Assembly: GCF_014595975.1 (NCBI RefSeq)
Contig: NZ_JABWGQ010000056.1
Location: 124,001-188,000 of the forward strand
DNA from: Sphingopyxis sp. LK2115
GTDB taxonomy: Bacteria > Pseudomonadota > Alphaproteobacteria > Sphingomonadales > Sphingomonadaceae
Length of the DNA stretch: 64,000 bases
Direction: 5' to 3'
In this document: positions 10,991-19,548 of the stretch, one piece after another
How the letters are laid out: the number at the start of each line of letters is the position of its first letter
How positions within the stretch are numbered: the first letter of the stretch is position 1
Translations under genes and position numbers: made by a program
Notes under the pieces: model-generated
Database searches by the model: none
Told to the model about the DNA's origin: nothing
What the model saw: only the letters and a program-made list of their open reading frames with translations

Positions 10991-13153
10991 TTAATCCGAT
11001 GCCGCGGGGCGCGTCCAGCCTTTCCGATATTTGTCGAACCAGGCGAGGATCGCGGCGGCCTTCGCGGCCGATTGCGACGGGCGCGCGGCGATGCCGCCGT
11101 GGCTGGCGCCGGGCACCTTGACGAGCGCGGTGGGCACGCCGCGGAGGCGAAGCGCGGTGTAATATTGTTCGGATTCGCTGACCGGGGTTCGGTAATCCTC
11201 GCCGCCGACGATAACGAGCGTCGGGGTTTCGACGTTGCCGACAAGCGACAGCGGCGAGCGCGACCAATAGAGTTCGGGATTTTCCCAAGGCTGGGCGCCG
11301 AGCCAATAGGGCCCGAAGAAGGCGGGGCCGTCGGCGGTCAGCGCCTGCGTTTGCCAGTTGATGACGGGTTTCTGCGTCGCCGCGGCCTTGAAACGGCTGG
11401 TTTTCCCGACAATCCAGCTGGTGAGAACGCCGCCGCCCGACCCGCCGGTGACGAACAGGGCGTCGGGATCGGCGATGCCGAGCGCGATCGCATGATCGAC
11501 GATCGAGATAAGGTCGAAATAATCATTGCCCGGATAGGCCTTGTCGATCTGCTGCGCGAAGGCTTCGCCATAGCTGGTCGAACCGCGCGGGTTCGGCGAC
11601 AGCACCGCATAGCCCGCGGCCGCATAGAGCTGGTTGTCGGTCGAAAAATGCGGGCCATAGGCGGTGAAGGGTCCGCCATGGATTTCGAGGATCAGCGGCA
11701 CGCGCTGCCCCTCGACATAGCCCGGCGGCAAGGTCAGCCAGCCCTCGATCGGCAGCCCGTCGAGGCTTGACGCCGCGGTGATCTTGCGCACCTGCCCCAG
11801 CGATTTGACCTCGCGCAGCGTGCGATTGAGATCGGTGAGGATGCGGGCGTCGCCGCCGCGCGCGAGCTGCACCTCGGCAGGGCGCGTGGCGGTGCCGCCG
11901 GTGAAGGCGATGGCGCCATTGTCCGCGACGGAAAAGCTGCCGCCGGTATAGGGCCGGTCCATCCCGCCGCCCGACAGCCCCTTTGCCACGTCGCGCACCG
12001 AGCCGTCGAGCGTGACGCGCGCGACCTTTGTTTCGCCACGATCGTCATACTGGACATAGAGGCTGCGGCTGTCGGCGGCCCACTGCACGGCATCGACGCT
12101 GTAGTCCCAGTTGGCGGCGATGCGGCGGCGGCCCGAACCGTCGCGGTTCATGACATAAAGCTCGGTCTGTTCATAGGCGCGCTTTGCGTCGTCGAAGCCG
12201 AGCCAGGCGATGAGTCGGCCATCGGGCGACACCAGGGGATTGGCGTCGGGGCCGTCGCGGTCGGTGAGCGTCGCGATCGCGCCACTGGCCACATCAAGCG
12301 CGTGGATTTCACTTTCGAGCGGATCGGTTTCCCAGTCCGGCTGGCGGTTGGCGCTGAAATAGAGGGTGCGGCCATCGCGCGACCAGCTCAACGGCCCGCC
12401 GTCGTGATACGGGCCGAAGGTCAGCTGGCGCGGCGCGCCGCCGGTCGCGGGGATGAGGAAGATTTTCTCGAACCCCGGCTCGACATAGCCCTGCCCGTCG
12501 GCGCGGTAGGTGAGGAGCGTGCGGACGTCGAGCGGTTCGGCCCATTTGGCGCCCTCGGGCTTGTTCGCGGGTGCGCTGCCGAGCTTGGCGCCTTCATCCT
12601 TCACCAGCATCGTATAGGCGATCGAACGGCCGTCGGGCGCCCAGGTCAGGCTGGACGGGCTGGTCGGCAAGCCGGTGAGCCGAACCGCTTCGCCGCCGTC
12701 CATCCAGCGCACCCAGAGCTGCGCGCTGCCACCCGCGGCCGAGACATAGGCGAGGCGCGATCCGTCGGGCGACCAGCGCGGCGAAAAGGCCGGGCCGTCC
12801 TGTCCCGCAAGCGGGATTTCACGTCCCGTCGCCGTGTCGATCAGCCAGATCGAGCTGACCGCGCGGTCGGTCATGATGTCGTTGGCGCGGCGGACATAGG
12901 CGATGTGGCGGCCGTCGGGGCTGATCTGCGGATCGGCGGCGATCGCGAGGTCGAACAGGTCGGCGCCGGTGAAGCGGCGTTCGGGGCCGGTGCGCGCGCT
13001 GCCCATCGCAGCGGCGGGCGTCGGGGCGGGGGAGGGCGAGCCGGCGGCGGGGGTTTCGGATGCGGGCGGCGCGGGCGCCAATTCCTGCTGGGCCCATAGC
13101 GGCTGGGCCGTGAGGGCAAGAATGGTGGTCCCGAACAAAGCCAGTTTGCGCAT
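10991..13153 (-). CDS. S9-family (prolyl oligopeptidase-type) secreted peptidase
   Basis: A 720-residue enzyme with a signal peptide (MRKLALFGTTILALTAQPLWAQ). A Pro/Ala linker, a seven-bladed beta-propeller with repeated SPDGR-type motifs (about residues 75-430), and a C-terminal alpha/beta-hydrolase domain follow. The nucleophile lies in TGGSGGG, and the acid and histidine in GGEDYRTPVSESEQ and GASHGG. The composition fits the DPP-IV/acylaminoacyl-peptidase group, which trims peptides in the periplasm. I chose the ATG at 13151-13153 because it gives a clean signal peptide. It lies 10 bp upstream of the phosphoribosyltransferase gene. Confidence 0.92.
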   Translation of the reverse strand: MRKLALFGTTILALTAQPLWAQQELAPAPPASETPAAGSPSPAPTPAAAMGSARTGPERRFTGADLFDLAIAADPQISPDGRHIAYVRRANDIMTDRAVSSIWLIDTATGREIPLAGQDGPAFSPRWSPDGSRLAYVSAAGGSAQLWVRWMDGGEAVRLTGLPTSPSSLTWAPDGRSIAYTMLVKDEGAKLGSAPANKPEGAKWAEPLDVRTLLTYRADGQGYVEPGFEKIFLIPATGGAPRQLTFGPYHDGGPLSWSRDGRTLYFSANRQPDWETDPLESEIHALDVASGAIATLTDRDGPDANPLVSPDGRLIAWLGFDDAKRAYEQTELYVMNRDGSGRRRIAANWDYSVDAVQWAADSRSLYVQYDDRGETKVARVTLDGSVRDVAKGLSGGGMDRPYTGGSFSVADNGAIAFTGGTATRPAEVQLARGGDARILTDLNRTLREVKSLGQVRKITAASSLDGLPIEGWLTLPPGYVEGQRVPLILEIHGGPFTAYGPHFSTDNQLYAAAGYAVLSPNPRGSTSYGEAFAQQIDKAYPGNDYFDLISIVDHAIALGIADPDALFVTGGSGGGVLTSWIVGKTSRFKAAATQKPVINWQTQALTADGPAFFGPYWLGAQPWENPELYWSRSPLSLVGNVETPTLVIVGGEDYRTPVSESEQYYTALRLRGVPTALVKVPGASHGGIAARPSQSAAKAAAILAWFDKYRKGWTRPAASD

Positions 13154-13312
13154 GAGGTGGTTCCCCGATTTTTCCGAAGTGCAGGGTCTGGACATTCGGG
13201 AGCGGGCGGTCAACTACCCGATGGTTCAAGGCTTTGAAGGTTCTTGGGTGGGGCGGCGGAATCAATTGCCCCTTCCCTGATGGAAAGGGGCCTGCCGGGA
13301 GCGGATCGGGTT

Positions 13313-14404
13313 ATGGACATGGATTTTTCGCGGCTTCAGGCGTCGAGCAAGATCGGCGAGGACTGGGTCTATCCGCAGCCGCCGTGCCTTAATTTCGGGT
13401 GGCTGGAGGTCGATCGCGATCCCGCGCACCGCCTTTACTGGGAGGAATATGGCAATCCCGCGGGCGAGCCGGTGATGGTTCTGCACGGCGGCCCCGGCGG
13501 CGCGTGCGCGCCGGTGATGGCGCGATTTTTCGATCCTCGGCGATACCGCGTCATCCTGTTCGACCAGCGCGGGTGCGGCAAGAGCGAACCCAATGTCGCC
13601 TCGGCCGGCCCGGCGGTCGCACTGGCGAAGAACAGCACCGCCGACTTGATCGGCGACATTGAAAAATTGCGCGATCATCTGGCGATTACGGGGCCGATGC
13701 ACGTTTTTGGCGGCAGCTGGGGCAGCACGCTCGCCATGGCCTATGCGATCGAGCATCCCGCGCATTGCGCCAGCCTGATCCTGCGCGGCATCTTCCTGGG
13801 GGCGGCGGAGGATCTGCGCTATCTTTATCAGGGCAATGCCGCGACGTGGGAGGACGACCCGTTCGGGATGACCGCGCCCGGCGCCTATATCAAATATCCC
13901 GAGGAGTGGGCGGCGCTGCTGTCGGTGCTGACGCCCGACGAGCGGCGCGACGTGATGCGATCGTACAAGGCGATTTTCGACATGGTCCCCGCGACCGCCG
14001 CCGAGAAGGAACGGCAGCTGAACGCCGCGCTTACCTGGTCGCTGTGGGAAGGGGTGATTTCCAACATGATCCCCGAAAGCGCCGACACGGGCAAGTTCGG
14101 CGAGGCCGATTTCGCACTATGCTTTGCACAGATCGAGGCGCATTATTTCGCGAACGACCTGTTCCTGCCCGCGGGGCATTTTTTCGACCATATCGACGTG
14201 CTGGCGTCGATCCCCATCCATATCGTTCACGGCCGTTTCGACGAAGTCTGCCCGCTGACGCAGGCATCGCGGCTGGTCGCGGCGCTCTGCGCAGCGGGGG
14301 CGGCGCCGGTGTCCTATGTAGTCACCAACGCGGGGCATAGCGCGATGGAGCGCGAGAATGCGCTGGCGCTGACGGCGGTGATGGATGGGCTGGCAGCCAT
14401 ATGA
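13313..14404 (+). CDS. pip: Prolyl iminopeptidase
   Basis: A 363-residue alpha/beta hydrolase of peptidase family S33 that removes N-terminal proline from peptides. Family motifs are VLHGGPGGACAPVMARFFDP (oxyanion region), DQRGCGKSEPN, and the nucleophile elbow GGSWGSTLAMAYA. The acid and histidine are in HGRFDEVCP and NAGHSAME. Length is slightly above the usual 315-330. The stop codon lies about 38 bp before the left end of the IS1595-family transposon, so insertion occurred just downstream and left the gene intact. Confidence 0.94.
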   Translation: MDMDFSRLQASSKIGEDWVYPQPPCLNFGWLEVDRDPAHRLYWEEYGNPAGEPVMVLHGGPGGACAPVMARFFDPRRYRVILFDQRGCGKSEPNVASAGPAVALAKNSTADLIGDIEKLRDHLAITGPMHVFGGSWGSTLAMAYAIEHPAHCASLILRGIFLGAAEDLRYLYQGNAATWEDDPFGMTAPGAYIKYPEEWAALLSVLTPDERRDVMRSYKAIFDMVPATAAEKERQLNAALTWSLWEGVISNMIPESADTGKFGEADFALCFAQIEAHYFANDLFLPAGHFFDHIDVLASIPIHIVHGRFDEVCPLTQASRLVAALCAAGAAPVSYVVTNAGHSAMERENALALTAVMDGLAAI

Positions 14405-14454
14405 TAACCATATAGGTTATTTTTGTTGACATCGCGACGCTGATGTGGCACAAG

Positions 14455-14482
14455 TGTGGCGTTTATGTACTTTGCAAACCCA
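14455..14482 (+). repeat. Left terminal inverted repeat core
   Basis: 28 bases that match the reverse complement of 16838-16865 at 26 positions; the shared core includes TGTGGCGTTTATGTA and CAAACCCA. It lies 42 bp upstream of the transposase start, so it may overlap the transposase promoter. Confidence 0.85.
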
Positions 14483-14524
14483 GGCCGACATGATAGATAA
14501 TGCTCATCAACGGAGCGTTTCACC

Positions 14525-15499
14525 ATGTCGGTTCTATCGTCCCCCTATTTCCACGACGAAGCTAAGGCTTTCGAGCATTTGGAAAGCATTGTCTGGGCTG
14601 GCGGCGTAGTCTGCCCGCACTGTGGAACGGTGGGCGGTCGCGTTTATGATCTGTCGAATGTGCGCGGCAAGCCGACATTGAAAAGCCCCGATGGCGCTGT
14701 TCGTCATGGCCTGAAAAAATGTGGCGAGTGCCGCAAGCAGTTCACGGTCAAGGTCGGCACTGTATTCGAACATGCCCGCATGCCGCTGCACAAAATGCTA
14801 CAAGCCGTTCACCTGATTGCGTCCAGCAAGAAGGGTATCAGCGCCCACCAGCTTAGCCGCGTCTTAGAGGTCCAGTATAAGACCGCATGGTTTCTGGCGC
14901 ACCGCATTCGTGAAGCTATGCGCTCTGGCGATCTGGCGCAGCCGTTCGGTTCGGGCGGCGGCGCGGTTGAGGTCGATGAAACCTATTTCGGCACCAAGGA
15001 AGGCCGTCGCGGCGCAAAAGCTGGCACGGCGCACAAGTTCGGTGTGCTGGCGCTGGTTGACCGCAAGACCGGCACCATGCGTTCGTTCACGTTCGACAAG
15101 TTCCGCGCGGACGAAGTGCATCCTATTGTGCTGGATAACATTGCCCGTGAAGCCCGTCTAATGACGGACGAAGCGCGCATGTATAGCAAGATTGGCAAGC
15201 AATTTGCCGAGCATGGCACCACGCTGCACGGCGCGCGCCAGTATGTCGATTACAAGGACCGCACCATTCACACGAACACCGTTGAGGGCGCTTTCTCGAT
15301 CTTCAAGCGCGGCATGAAGGGCGTCTATCAGCATTGCGGTGAACAGCACCTGCACCGCTATCTGGCCGAGTTCGAGTTTCGCTATAACACTCGACAGGCC
15401 AACGGCATTGATGATCGTGGTCGGGCTGTTGCAGCCGTGCGCGGGATTGTCGGTAAGCGTCTTACGTACCGGCGGATTGACGACGAAGCCGTTGCGTAA
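14525..15499 (+). CDS. IS1595-family (ISXO2-like) transposase
   Basis: A 324-residue DDE-type transposase. An N-terminal zinc ribbon has C30-x2-C33 and C66-x2-C69. A helix-turn-helix-like segment follows (GISAHQLSRVLEVQYKTAWFLAHRIR, about 104-129, of which ISAHQLSRVL is most typical). The catalytic core has VEVDETYFG (Asp151), MTDEARMY (Asp215) and HTNTVEGAFS (residues 249-258), where the Asn/Glu are conserved in this family. The length and motifs are complete, so it may be active. It starts at the ATG after CAACGGAGCG. Confidence 0.95.
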   Translation: MSVLSSPYFHDEAKAFEHLESIVWAGGVVCPHCGTVGGRVYDLSNVRGKPTLKSPDGAVRHGLKKCGECRKQFTVKVGTVFEHARMPLHKMLQAVHLIASSKKGISAHQLSRVLEVQYKTAWFLAHRIREAMRSGDLAQPFGSGGGAVEVDETYFGTKEGRRGAKAGTAHKFGVLALVDRKTGTMRSFTFDKFRADEVHPIVLDNIAREARLMTDEARMYSKIGKQFAEHGTTLHGARQYVDYKDRTIHTNTVEGAFSIFKRGMKGVYQHCGEQHLHRYLAEFEFRYNTRQANGIDDRGRAVAAVRGIVGKRLTYRRIDDEAVA

Positions 15500-15683
15500 G
15501 GCCGATAAAACGACTCAACCTCAACAGCTTAGCTTTAAGTTTATGGAATCGCAGGAAAAACCTTGATTCCATTGACCTTTCTGGATAATATAGTCTCCGG
15601 TGGTGGGTCAGATGTCGGGTCGTTGGTTTTATTCCAGCGGCAATCACTGACACGCTTGATAGGAAGATAGTTGGGCTCAATGG

Positions 15684-16571
15684 TCAGTCGTTGAACGCTT
15701 CTGGACACCACCACTGTGACGGGTAGCCGTAGTGCCGAAAAATTGCTGCTTGATCGGGGTCTAGTTTTGCCTTCCTCATGCTCGGCATTAGCTTCACCCC
15801 GAAGCCAGAAATCTGGCCGCGTTTTTTGTCCGGCTCTCGCGCCATTCGTGGCTTCAAGATTTTGGCGAATGTCGGATCGCAGGCGCCAGTATCGTGTTTG
15901 TCGCAGGCCTTGAAGAACGCGCTCGCCACGACGTCCGCAAGCTGCAAGCCTTCACGTTCTAGGTGCGGATAGATGTAGAGCAACGCAGGATCCATAACGT
16001 CCCACGCGATGCGCCCCCAAGGAAGGAATGGGTTGTGCTTTTTCAGCTTCATCCACTCGTAGTAGGCGTGCATTTGGGAGTAGCTGAGTCCGCCTCTGGC
16101 GCTGTATTCGATGCGAAGCTTTTTCGCCTCACCATAATTTGCAAGTGACTTATCGAGCACGAACTTGGACACGCGCTCTAGAAGAAGACGGGTCATCCAG
16201 CAGTAGAACCAATTGCGGGATGGTATCTTTCCGGCGAACGGGTTGGTGTAGCCTTCCATGTTCTTCTTGTTGGATGCGACGACGAAATATCGAGCGTCGA
16301 GGTCCGCCATCATCTCACAGGCGCGCTTGCGCTTTGCGGGGTTCAGTCCTGAGAAATGGATATCGCTGCGCTGATGGTTACGGAACTCGGCTTTTATCTG
16401 CTCCGTCCATTCCGCAACCTTGCTTTGATTGTCGGCACGGATGACGACAGCGGACAGTATAAGCCATTCACTTGATCCAGGGCGAGAGAGGGGCTTCACG
16501 GCCTTTAAGCCATCGTCGCCCGCTTCATCGATATATGCTACGTAGTGATATTCAGGAGGATTGTTCGACAT
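15684..16571 (-). CDS. DUF3800 protein, transposon passenger
   Basis: A 295-residue protein with the DUF3800 hallmark near the N-terminus, AYIDEAGDDG (residues 12-21), an acidic strand like that of RNase H-fold enzymes. Further conserved points are DIHFSGL, RIEYSARGG and, near the C-terminus, a LQLADVVASAF segment, which carries the last acidic residue of the fold. The biochemical activity of DUF3800 is not established; a nuclease-like fold is an inference. It is found on mobile elements and near defence genes. It is encoded convergently to the transposase inside the inverted repeats, and its ATG overlaps the ATG of the small plus-strand gene at a shared CATG. Confidence 0.87.
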   Translation of the reverse strand: MSNNPPEYHYVAYIDEAGDDGLKAVKPLSRPGSSEWLILSAVVIRADNQSKVAEWTEQIKAEFRNHQRSDIHFSGLNPAKRKRACEMMADLDARYFVVASNKKNMEGYTNPFAGKIPSRNWFYCWMTRLLLERVSKFVLDKSLANYGEAKKLRIEYSARGGLSYSQMHAYYEWMKLKKHNPFLPWGRIAWDVMDPALLYIYPHLEREGLQLADVVASAFFKACDKHDTGACDPTFAKILKPRMAREPDKKRGQISGFGVKLMPSMRKAKLDPDQAAIFRHYGYPSQWWCPEAFND

Positions 16572-16731
16572 GGCCGAGAAAACAGCACCGACAGAGCTTG
16601 GGAGTCAAAGTAAAAAGTTCATCGACGCTGCGCGGGAACTCGAAACCGACGACGATCCCAAACGCTTTGATGAGCGGCTGGGCAAGCTGGTGAAACACAA
16701 GCCCGTTGAGCCGCCCAAACAGCAAAAATAA
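16570..16731 (+). CDS. 53-residue charged protein, transposon passenger
   Basis: A short gene with an excellent ribosome binding site: AGGAGGA at 16554-16560, 9 nt before the ATG at 16570. The product is soluble and highly charged, beginning MAEKTAPTELGSQSKK, with an acidic ETDDDPKRFDE centre and a basic C-terminal KLVKHKPVEPPKQQK. I do not recognise a family function. It is divergent from the DUF3800 gene and the two start codons overlap in CATG. The pair could be a regulated two-gene unit (for example an accessory and its modulator), but this is inference. Confidence 0.72.
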   Translation: MAEKTAPTELGSQSKKFIDAARELETDDDPKRFDERLGKLVKHKPVEPPKQQK

Positions 16732-16837
16732 CCAAATCAGTAAAACCCGCTTTCCTACAGCGTCACGCTTGATGTAGCGATTCGGGCATCATGGAAAACC
16801 CCGCCCAGAGCGGAAGCGGCGGCTATGTCTGGATTTG

Positions 16838-16865
16838 TGGGTTTGTAAACTACATAAACGCCACA
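16838..16865 (-). repeat. Right terminal inverted repeat core
   Basis: The inverted copy of 14455-14482, with two mismatches (a G/C swap and a G/A change). It ends about 80 bp before the small terminase start, so the transposon now provides the sequence immediately upstream of the phage-like cluster. Confidence 0.85.
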
Positions 16866-16946
16866 AGTGTCGCATCATCAAGAATTGCGAGTCGGGCCGG
16901 CGCCTTTCGGGGCGCGCGGCCCGATCGGCGTTTCAGGGAGGCGGCG

Positions 16947-17441
16947 ATGGGACGGATCGGCGGAGCCGGGCAGGGCGACAAGGCCAAAGCGGGCGGCAAG
17001 GCGCGCCCCGACCGCGCGCAGATGGACATTTTCCTGGAGGCGCTGGCCGAATCGTCGAATGTGTCCGCGTCGGCGCGCAAGGCGGGGATCGGCGCCGATG
17101 CCATGTATCGCGAGCGGCGGCGCAACAGCGGCTTTGCCGCGCGCTGGCACGAGGCGCTGTGCGAGGGTTTTGCCCGGCTGGAGGCCGAGCTGCTGGCCGA
17201 GGCGCTGATCGCGCCGACGGGCAATGTAAAGGATGCGACCTTGAAGTCGCGGGCACAGAAATATCGGCTGGGCCTGTCGTTGCTGGCGGCGCATCGCGCG
17301 GCGGTGCGCGGCGCGAAGCTGCCTGGCGTCGGCGACGCCGCGGCGCAGGGGAACGCCAAGGCGCGGCTGACCGCAAAGCTCCATGCGATGCAGGCGCAGG
17401 CCGCGGCCGATCTGCTCACCGATCAGGGCGATGGCGGATGA
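16947..17441 (+). CDS. Small terminase-like protein (GTA g1-like)
   Basis: A 164-residue basic protein. Its N-terminal third looks like a helix-turn-helix DNA-binding region: FLEALAESSNVSASARKAGI then MYRERRRN. The position directly before the large terminase and the 4-bp ATGA overlap with it fit a small terminase, which recognises DNA for packaging. The ATG at 16947 has AGGGAGG 5 nt upstream; the longer in-frame opening starts inside the transposon and is rejected. Any original promoter has been separated from the gene by the IS1595 insertion unless it lies in the 70 bp between them. Confidence 0.8.
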   Translation: MGRIGGAGQGDKAKAGGKARPDRAQMDIFLEALAESSNVSASARKAGIGADAMYRERRRNSGFAARWHEALCEGFARLEAELLAEALIAPTGNVKDATLKSRAQKYRLGLSLLAAHRAAVRGAKLPGVGDAAAQGNAKARLTAKLHAMQAQAAADLLTDQGDGG

Positions 17442-18748
17442 AGCACGCAACCGACTGCGCCGCCGAAACGCGGGCAAAGCTCGACCGCTGGTTGAAGGCG
17501 CTGTCGGGCAGGACGTGCGAGCGGCTGCTCACCGACTGGTCGTGGTGGCGCCGTGCGGATCAATGCCCGCCGGAGGGCGACTGGCATGTGTGGCTGTTGC
17601 TGGCGGGGCGCGGGTTTGGCAAGACGCGCACCGGCGCCGAGTGGGTGCGCGCCTTTGCGGAGGCGACGCCGGGCGCGCGGATCGCGCTGGTCGCGGCATC
17701 GTTGCTCGAGGCGCGGCAGGTGATGGTCGAGGGCGAAAGCGGGTTACTGGCGATCGCGCCCGACGATCGGCGTCCCGATTATGAAAGCAGCCTGCGGCGG
17801 CTGACCTGGCCGAACGGCGCGGTGGCGACGCTTTATTCGGCGGCCGAGCCCGACAGTCTGCGCGGGCCTGAGCATGATGCCGCCTGGTGCGACGAAATCG
17901 CCAAATGGCCGCAGGGCGAGGCGGCGTGGGACAATCTGATGCTGACGATGCGGATCGGCGTGCGGCCGCGGGTGGTCGCGACGACAACCCCGCGCGGGGT
18001 GCCGCTGGTCCGGCGGCTGATCAAGGAAAAGGGGGTGGCCGTGACGCGCGGGCGCACGGAAAGCAACCGGCGCAACCTGTCGGCGCAATGGCTGGCGACG
18101 ATGGACGCCATTTATGGCGGGACGCGGCTGGGACGGCAGGAACTGGACGGCGAGATGCTGGAGGATGTCGAAGGCGCATTGTGGACGCGCGCGCTGGTCG
18201 AGCGGTGCCGGGTCGCGGCGGACAGCATCGGCAAGCCGGTGCGGGTGGTGATCGGGGTCGATCCGCCCGCGACCGCCGGGGGCGATGCGTGCGGGATCAT
18301 CGCCGCCGCCGAGCTGCGTGACGGGCGGCTGGCGGTGGTCGAGGACGCGAGTGTAGCACGGCCGGCGCCGCATGTGTGGGCGCAGGCGGTCGCCGCCGCG
18401 GCGGCGCGCTGGGGCGCCGAGCGCGTGGTCGCCGAAAGCAATATGGGCGGCGAGATGGTCGCGGCGGTGCTGCGCCAGGCCGACATGACGCTGCCCGTCG
18501 TTCCGGTGCGCGCAAGCGCGGGCAAGGTGCGGCGCGCCGAGCCGGTCGCGCTGGCCTATGAGCGGGGGCAGGTGGTTCATGCGGGGGTGTTCGCAAGCCT
18601 GGAGGACCAGCTCTGCGGGTTGCAGGTGGGCGGGGGCTATGCGGGACCAGGGCGCTCGCCCGACCGGGCAGATGCATGCGTGTGGGCGCTGGCGGAGTTG
18701 TTGGAAGGGATGCAGCGGGGGATGGTTGTGGGGGTTCGGCGGGTTTGA
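17438..18748 (+). CDS. Large terminase, GTA g2-like
   Basis: A 436-residue DNA-packaging motor. The ATPase has a Walker A-type loop LLAGRGFGKTRTGAEW (residues 53-68; GRGFGKT at 57-63) and a Walker B-like WCDEIAKW (150-157), then a coupling TTTPRG motif. The C-terminal nuclease begins at VIGVDPPATAGGD (Asp275), with later acidic residues in VVAESNMGGEM and SPDRADACVWAL. The length and sequence style match the terminase of alphaproteobacterial gene transfer agents (terminase_6 type). The start overlaps the small terminase stop. Confidence 0.95.
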   Translation: MKHATDCAAETRAKLDRWLKALSGRTCERLLTDWSWWRRADQCPPEGDWHVWLLLAGRGFGKTRTGAEWVRAFAEATPGARIALVAASLLEARQVMVEGESGLLAIAPDDRRPDYESSLRRLTWPNGAVATLYSAAEPDSLRGPEHDAAWCDEIAKWPQGEAAWDNLMLTMRIGVRPRVVATTTPRGVPLVRRLIKEKGVAVTRGRTESNRRNLSAQWLATMDAIYGGTRLGRQELDGEMLEDVEGALWTRALVERCRVAADSIGKPVRVVIGVDPPATAGGDACGIIAAAELRDGRLAVVEDASVARPAPHVWAQAVAAAAARWGAERVVAESNMGGEMVAAVLRQADMTLPVVPVRASAGKVRRAEPVALAYERGQVVHAGVFASLEDQLCGLQVGGGYAGPGRSPDRADACVWALAELLEGMQRGMVVGVRRV

Positions 18749-18749
18749 G

Positions 18750-18798
18750 ATTATCCTGATGGGATAATTATTCACTTGACGTTAATACAGGATGTCTT
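18750..18798 (+). promoter_or_regulatory. Putative promoter and operator for the NYN gene
   Basis: Just after the terminase stop there is a perfect 7-bp inverted repeat ATTATCC/GGATAAT with a 5-nt spacer (18750-18768). It is followed by TTGACG (18777-18782), 16 bases, and TATCTG (18799 region), a plausible sigma-70-type promoter. The stretch is A+T-rich compared with the packaging genes. It suggests that the NYN gene is expressed separately from the particle operon. Confidence 0.45.
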
Positions 18799-18893
18799 AT
18801 CTGGCGGCTATCAACTTCTTCCCCGTCGGACACGCCGCAAGGCCTCCGGCGGGGTTATTAATTTTGGCCTAGCGAAACTGTTATGTTCATGAC

Positions 18894-19535
18894 ATGTTCC
18901 GTTATATGGCAGACCAGCTACCCCTGATTCGCGCCGTTGCGTTTTTCGACGGACAAAATCTTTTCCACTCTGCGAAGCAGGCGTTTGGATACAGCTGGCC
19001 CAATTTTGATCCAACCCTATTGGCAGAACGAGTTTGCCAAGGCCATGGTTGGCAGTTGCAGCAAACACGCTTTTATACTGGCGTTCCGGATGCGGCAGAC
19101 AAGCCGTTCTGGAATCATTTTTGGGTTGCAAAAGCTGCTCAAATGGCTCGCCAAGGCGTCCATGTTTATACTCGTTCCTTACGCTATCGGAACAAAAAAG
19201 TCAGACTGCCTGATGGTACAGAACACTCATTTCTAGACGGAGATGAGAAGGGGATAGATGTTCGTATCGCGCTAGATGTCATCAGGCTTGCCTTGAAACG
19301 AGAGTTTGACGTGGCGATCCTGTTTTGTCGCGATCAAGATCTTACCGAAGTGGCCGACGAAATTCGGCTGATAGCACAAGAACAAAATCGTTGGATCAAG
19401 GTAGCCTCGGCCTTTCCGGTAAGCCCGACATATCGCGTAAGAGGCATCGACAAGACAGATTGGATCAAGCTCGACCGACAGCTTTACGACCAATGTCTGG
19501 ATAGCCGCGACTATCGTCCAAAGAAGCCTTCCTAA
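18894..19535 (+). CDS. NYN-domain (PIN-like) protein inserted in the particle cluster
   Basis: A 213-residue protein with an NYN-domain layout. AVAFFDGQNLFH near residues 14-25 carries the first acidic residue, followed by DGDEKGIDVRIALDV in the middle and VAILFCRDQDLTEVADEI with the later acidic cluster. NYN domains share the PIN/FLAP metal-dependent nuclease fold and usually act on RNA; the substrate here is unknown. It sits between the large terminase and portal genes, where GTA clusters normally have nothing. Its G+C is clearly lower, and it has its own promoter-like upstream region. An internal ATG at 18906 is a possible alternative start. Confidence 0.85.
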   Translation: MFRYMADQLPLIRAVAFFDGQNLFHSAKQAFGYSWPNFDPTLLAERVCQGHGWQLQQTRFYTGVPDAADKPFWNHFWVAKAAQMARQGVHVYTRSLRYRNKKVRLPDGTEHSFLDGDEKGIDVRIALDVIRLALKREFDVAILFCRDQDLTEVADEIRLIAQEQNRWIKVASAFPVSPTYRVRGIDKTDWIKLDRQLYDQCLDSRDYRPKKPS

Positions 19536-19548
19536 ATAGGAGAATGTC

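Larger units (their letters stand above)
14442..16876 (+). mobile_element. IS1595-family transposon with passenger genes
   Basis: An element of about 2.4 kb containing an ISXO2-type transposase gene, a DUF3800 gene and a 53-codon gene. Its borders are set by a pair of terminal inverted repeats with a 26/28-identical core (14455-14482 and 16838-16865), plus a matching outer block, GATGTGGCAC on the left and GTGTCGCATC on the right. IS1595-family members that carry passenger genes are an established group. I could not find a convincing 8-bp target duplication, so the outermost ends may be off by several bases. It sits between pip and the terminase genes. Its G+C is visibly lower than that of the flanks. 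Confidence 0.8.

Noticed and set aside
15500-15683. Possible right end of the insertion sequence just after the transposase gene
   Set aside because: No sequence there matches the left end, whereas 16838-16865 does in inverted orientation.
16791-16946. Longer start for the small terminase gene
   Set aside because: The added residues come from inside the transposon end, and a good ribosome binding site precedes the ATG at 16947.
16835-17437. Longer start for the large terminase gene
   Set aside because: This extension overlaps the whole small terminase gene in another frame and is Arg/Gly-rich without family match.
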